A stretch of 7,176 bases of DNA from Caulobacteraceae bacterium (GTDB lineage: Bacteria > Pseudomonadota > Alphaproteobacteria > Caulobacterales > Caulobacteraceae). The stretch spans positions 1 through 7,176 of the forward strand of contig JANXWN010000158.1 of the NCBI GenBank assembly GCA_025351125.1, given 5' to 3'. Made by a program: the position numbers and the translations under genes. The notes under the pieces are model-generated. The model was not told the DNA's origin and did not search any database. It saw only the letters and a program-made list of their open reading frames with translations. Within the stretch, counting starts at the first letter, position 1; every line of letters begins with the position of its first letter. This document shows positions 4,454-7,176 of this stretch, in pieces.

Positions 4454-6475
4454 ATGGCCAATCCTGCCCAAGCCTCATTGTTCGACGAAGCACTTGCGCC
4501 GGTGCATCCGGTGTCGGTGATGCCGCTTACGAGCGCTACCACATCGGGTTATTCAGCCAAGGATATTGAAGTACTCGAAGGCTTGGAGCCCGTGCGCAAG
4601 CGGCCGGGCATGTATATCGGCGGGGTGGACGAGCGGGCGCTGCACCATTTGTTCGCCGAAGTGCTCGACAATTCGATGGACGAGGCTGTCGCGGGTCATG
4701 CCAAGATCATCGAGGTCATCCTCGACGCCGACGGATCTTTGACGGTAAAGGACGACGGGCGCGGCATGCCGGTCGACGCCCACCCCAAGTTTCCGCGCCT
4801 CTCGGCGCTGGAAGTGATCATGACCGTCCTGCATTCCGGCGGCAAATTTTCTGGCAAGGCTTACGAAACCTCCGGTGGTCTACACGGCGTCGGCGTTTCT
4901 GTGGTTAACGCCCTCTCCTCGGCGCTGAGCGTCACCGTGCACAAAGACGGCTACGAATGGCGCCAGAGCTTCGCGCGCGGCAAGCCGACGTCGACACTCG
5001 ACCGGATTGGCCCCAGCCGCAGGCACGGCACGTCGCTCACCTTCGCGCCCGATCCGGACATCTTCGGCGAGGACGTCGCCTTCCGCCCGGCGCGGCTCTA
5101 CCGCATGGCCCGCTCTAAAGCCTATCTGTTCCGCGGCGTCGAAATCCGCTGGACCTGCGCGCCCGAGCGCATAACCGACCAGACCGCGGCGCAGGCGGTC
5201 TTTAAATTCCCCGGCGGCTTGGCCGACTTCCTCGCCGAAACTACCGAAGGTCTGGAGACCGTCACGCCCGAACCCTTCGCCGGCCGGATCGAGCGCAGCG
5301 GCGAGGCCGGCGCGGTGGAATGGGCGGTGACCTGGACCCCCGCCGGGTTTGGCGAGGCCGACAGCTTCATCCGCTCGTATTGCAACACGGTGCCGACGCC
5401 CGAAGGCGGCACTCACGAGGCCGGCCTACGCGCGGTTTTGACGCGGGGCCTTAGGGCCTGGGCGGAGTTGACCAACGAAAAACGCGGCACGCTGATCACC
5501 GCCGACGACGTCGTCGCTCAGGCGGGGGCGCTGATTAGCGTCTTCGTGCGTAACCCTGAATTCCAGGGCCAGACCAAAGAACGCCTATCGTCGATCGATG
5601 CACAAAGGCTGGTCGAAGCGGCATTGCGCGACCCGTTTGACCACTGGCTCACCGCGCAGCCGAAATCGGCTGGAGCGCTATTGGCGTTTGTGGTTGATCG
5701 GGCCGAGGAACGGCTCAAGCGCCGCAAGGACAAAGAGGTGGCGCGCGCCTCCGCGACGCGCAAGCTGCGTTTGCCGGGAAAACTTGCGGATTGTTCGGGC
5801 CAGGCGACCGATGGCACCGAATTGTTTATCGTCGAAGGCGACAGCGCCGGCGGTTCGGCCAAACAGGCGCGGGATCGGCGCACGCAAGCTATATTGCCCC
5901 TGCGCGGCAAGATACTTAACGTAGCGTCGGCCACCGCCGACAAAACCGGCGGCAATAAGGAGCTTTCCGACCTCATGCTGGCGCTCGGCGTCGTCGGCGG
6001 CGCGCGCTATCGCGAGGACGATTTGCGTTACGAGCGCATCATCATCATGACCGACGCCGACGTCGACGGCGCGCATATCGCCTCGCTGCTGATCACGTTT
6101 TTCTGGCGCACCATGCCGGACATGGTGCGGGGCGGGAAACTCTACCTCGCCCTGCCTCCGCTTTATCGCATCAGCCACGGCGCCCTGACCGAATACGCCC
6201 GCGACGACGGCCATAAAGAGGAACTGCTCGCCACAGTGTTCAAAGGCAAGAAACCCGACATCGGCCGCTTCAAAGGCCTGGGCGAAATGATGCCGGCCCA
6301 GCTCAAAGTCACCACCATGGATCCTAAAACCCGCACGCTCGCCCGGGTAAGTATTCCGCGATCCGAAGAGGCTGTGGAAGACTTAGTCGAGGCCCTGATG
6401 GGACGAAAACCAGAGCTTCGTTTTCGATTTATCCAGGAAAACGCGGAATTCGCGGTGGCGGAGTTGGACGTTTAG
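4454..6475 (+). CDS. parE: DNA topoisomerase IV subunit B
   Basis: A complete 673-residue ATPase subunit of topoisomerase IV, which works with ParC to unlink replicated chromosomes. GHKL ATPase motifs are EVLDNSMDE at 69-77 (E69, N73), DDGRGMP at 100-106 and GLHGVGVSVVNALS at 142-155. The QTK loop lysine is K375. The TOPRIM part has EGDSAGGSAK at 461-470, PLRGKILN at 482-489 and the metal-binding DADVDGAHI at 534-542, followed by RFKGLGEM at 605-612. PTPEGGTHEAGLR at 314-326 and the length favour ParE over the longer GyrB, which usually reads NTHEGGTH here. The start at 4454 is supported by ASLFDEAL at 7-14, which resembles the short SLFD-type leader common in alphaproteobacterial ParE. No ribosome site is seen. 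parC is not in the window, as is usual in this class. The enzyme is the target of quinolones; nothing unusual is seen in the core motifs. Confidence 0.95.
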   Translation: MANPAQASLFDEALAPVHPVSVMPLTSATTSGYSAKDIEVLEGLEPVRKRPGMYIGGVDERALHHLFAEVLDNSMDEAVAGHAKIIEVILDADGSLTVKDDGRGMPVDAHPKFPRLSALEVIMTVLHSGGKFSGKAYETSGGLHGVGVSVVNALSSALSVTVHKDGYEWRQSFARGKPTSTLDRIGPSRRHGTSLTFAPDPDIFGEDVAFRPARLYRMARSKAYLFRGVEIRWTCAPERITDQTAAQAVFKFPGGLADFLAETTEGLETVTPEPFAGRIERSGEAGAVEWAVTWTPAGFGEADSFIRSYCNTVPTPEGGTHEAGLRAVLTRGLRAWAELTNEKRGTLITADDVVAQAGALISVFVRNPEFQGQTKERLSSIDAQRLVEAALRDPFDHWLTAQPKSAGALLAFVVDRAEERLKRRKDKEVARASATRKLRLPGKLADCSGQATDGTELFIVEGDSAGGSAKQARDRRTQAILPLRGKILNVASATADKTGGNKELSDLMLALGVVGGARYREDDLRYERIIIMTDADVDGAHIASLLITFFWRTMPDMVRGGKLYLALPPLYRISHGALTEYARDDGHKEELLATVFKGKKPDIGRFKGLGEMMPAQLKVTTMDPKTRTLARVSIPRSEEAVEDLVEALMGRKPELRFRFIQENAEFAVAELDV

Positions 6476-6478
6476 GGC

Positions 6479-6503
6479 GGAACACTCACCCGAGTGGAAC
6501 GTT
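6479..6503 (+). promoter_or_regulatory. EcfG-type general stress promoter, consensus match
   Basis: GGAAC at 6479-6483 is followed after exactly 16 bases by CGTT at 6500-6503, a full match to the EcfG (sigma-EcfG, RpoE2, SigT) promoter consensus. It begins 4 bases after the parE stop and would start transcription near 6510, about 34 bases before the ATG at 6544. It also rules out the in-frame TTG at 6502 as the translation start. A short 5-base hairpin (6483-6487 with 6492-6496) lies in the spacer and is probably incidental. Confidence 0.6.
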
Positions 6504-6529
6504 GGGGCGGGCGTTAATCCGTTCTAAAT

Positions 6530-6536
6530 GGAAGGA
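6530..6536 (+). promoter_or_regulatory. Ribosome binding site for the exported protein
   Basis: GGAAGGA is 7 bases before the ATG at 6544. It fixes the start at MFAVTRVF rather than at the upstream in-frame TTG at 6502. Confidence 0.65.
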
Positions 6537-6543
6537 CAGACCA

Positions 6544-7155
6544 ATGTTTGCCGTTACGCGCGTCTTTCGCTTGGCCTTTACGCTGGCTGTCGTGTCCGCC
6601 GGAGTGAGCGTCGGCCAGACGACCAATTCGGAGTCTACGCCAGCGCCGGATGTAGCGCAGTCATCCGGCAGAATCCTCACGCCGCAGGCCAATAGTTCGC
6701 AGAACATCAAGTCGGTCGCCGAGTCTCCGCTAAGCGATCTCAATCTTGTTCGCCAAAAAATTCCGCCGATTCTCCAGGACGCCGTTGCTAATGCTTACGC
6801 GCCCTTGCCGCATCTGAATTGTGCGACCTTATCGGCCGAAATTGGTCGGTTGTATCAGGCCCTGGGAAATGACGTGGACGATCCGGCGTCGCCTCAAGAT
6901 CGCAACATCACTCACTCCGGAGGGACCGGCTTAAAGCTGATGCACAATGCGGCGCAATGGTTAATTCCCGGCGACGGTTTTGTTCGCACGCTTTCAGGCG
7001 CGCAGAAACGCGACCAACGCATCTTAGATGCGATCAATGCCGGTGATATCCGTCGCGGCTATCTCAAAGGCCTCGGCGAAGCGCGCAAATGCCCACCGCC
7101 GGCCAGCCCGCTGGGACACGTCGCCACCTCTCCCGTCCGCCGTCGGCATAAATGA
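6544..7155 (+). CDS. Exported protein of unknown function, likely stress-induced
   Basis: A 203-residue protein that I cannot assign to a named family. Residues 1-24 (MFAVTRVFRLAFTLAVVSAG then VSVG) form a signal peptide with a basic N-region, a hydrophobic core and a small-residue end before Gln25. A Ser/Thr/Pro-rich, probably disordered segment covers about 25-60. The folded part at about 63-183 has two cysteines, C93 and C183, which could form a disulfide in the periplasm. It also has an amphipathic helix near 94-108 (ATLSAEIGRLYQALG), a Gly-rich segment at 126-145 and an Arg/Gly-rich end, VRTLSGA at 147-153 and RRGYLKGLGEARKC at 170-183. The tail is Pro- and Arg-rich. A consensus EcfG promoter and a good ribosome site precede it, so control by the general stress response is likely. 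Its stop overlaps the next ATG. Confidence 0.75.
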   Translation: MFAVTRVFRLAFTLAVVSAGVSVGQTTNSESTPAPDVAQSSGRILTPQANSSQNIKSVAESPLSDLNLVRQKIPPILQDAVANAYAPLPHLNCATLSAEIGRLYQALGNDVDDPASPQDRNITHSGGTGLKLMHNAAQWLIPGDGFVRTLSGAQKRDQRILDAINAGDIRRGYLKGLGEARKCPPPASPLGHVATSPVRRRHK

Positions 7156-7176
7156 GCCTGTCGGCGCGGCGCGCGG
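7152..7176 (+). CDS. Start of a further gene, overlapping by ATGA (partial)
   Basis: The ATG at 7152 shares ATGA with the TGA stop of the preceding gene and reads MSLSARRA to the window edge. This overlap is typical of translationally coupled genes. Only 8 codons are visible and no clear ribosome site is seen, so the gene is tentative and no function can be given. Confidence 0.4.

Noticed and set aside
3968..4471. Long upstream extension of the 186-residue protein
   Set aside because: This frame overlaps the Met-rich gene on the same strand. That gene has a strong ribosome site, a signal peptide and an internal repeat, so the extension is an open frame without a coding role.
4880..5416. 178-residue reading frame antisense to parE
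   Set aside because: It overlaps well conserved ParE sequence, has no ribosome site or family resemblance, and fits a GC-driven shadow.
6483..6496. Hairpin CACTC...GAGTG after parE as its terminator
   Set aside because: The stem is 5 pairs, there is no T-tract, and it falls in the spacer of a consensus EcfG promoter, so the promoter explains the region better.

Overview
The window looks like a high-GC alphaproteobacterial chromosome, probably of the order Hyphomicrobiales (Rhizobiales). The evidence is the topoisomerase IV ParE sequence type, the codon and base composition, and two promoter-like sites of the GGAAC-N16-(C/G)GTT form recognised by EcfG, the general stress response sigma factor restricted to Alphaproteobacteria. 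No mobile element, CRISPR array, tRNA or rRNA was seen.

Left part (1-1056). A truncated lipoprotein gene runs leftward off the window edge. It is divergent from a YcbL/GloC-type metallo-beta-lactamase-fold hydrolase, probably a hydroxyacylglutathione hydrolase (glyoxalase II type), on the + strand. That gene converges on the next one, with 51 bases and a small hairpin between them.

Centre (1057-4293, all on the - strand). Reading leftward there are three genes. The first encodes a small secreted protein that is about one third methionine and is built from two copies of a 34-residue Met/Cys/His unit. Eight bases later comes a 186-residue protein that I do not recognise. After a 148-base gap comes a single long gene fusing an EgtB-type sulfoxide synthase (N-terminal) to an EgtD histidine trimethyltransferase (C-terminal). 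This egtBD fusion carries two core ergothioneine steps in one polypeptide, in the opposite domain order to fungal Egt1.

Right part (4294-7176, + strand). A 160-base divergent intergenic region holds an EcfG-like promoter for the Met-rich gene and two back-to-back inverted repeats. It also contains a possible leaderless start for parE. After parE, a consensus-perfect EcfG promoter precedes a small exported protein of unknown function. The stop codon of that gene overlaps the ATG of a further gene that leaves the window.

Taken together, apart from housekeeping parE, the window leans toward stress protection: ergothioneine synthesis, a GloC-like hydrolase, a probable periplasmic metal-binding protein, and two genes that may answer to the general stress response. 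That shared theme is inference; the individual gene calls and motifs are read from the sequence.
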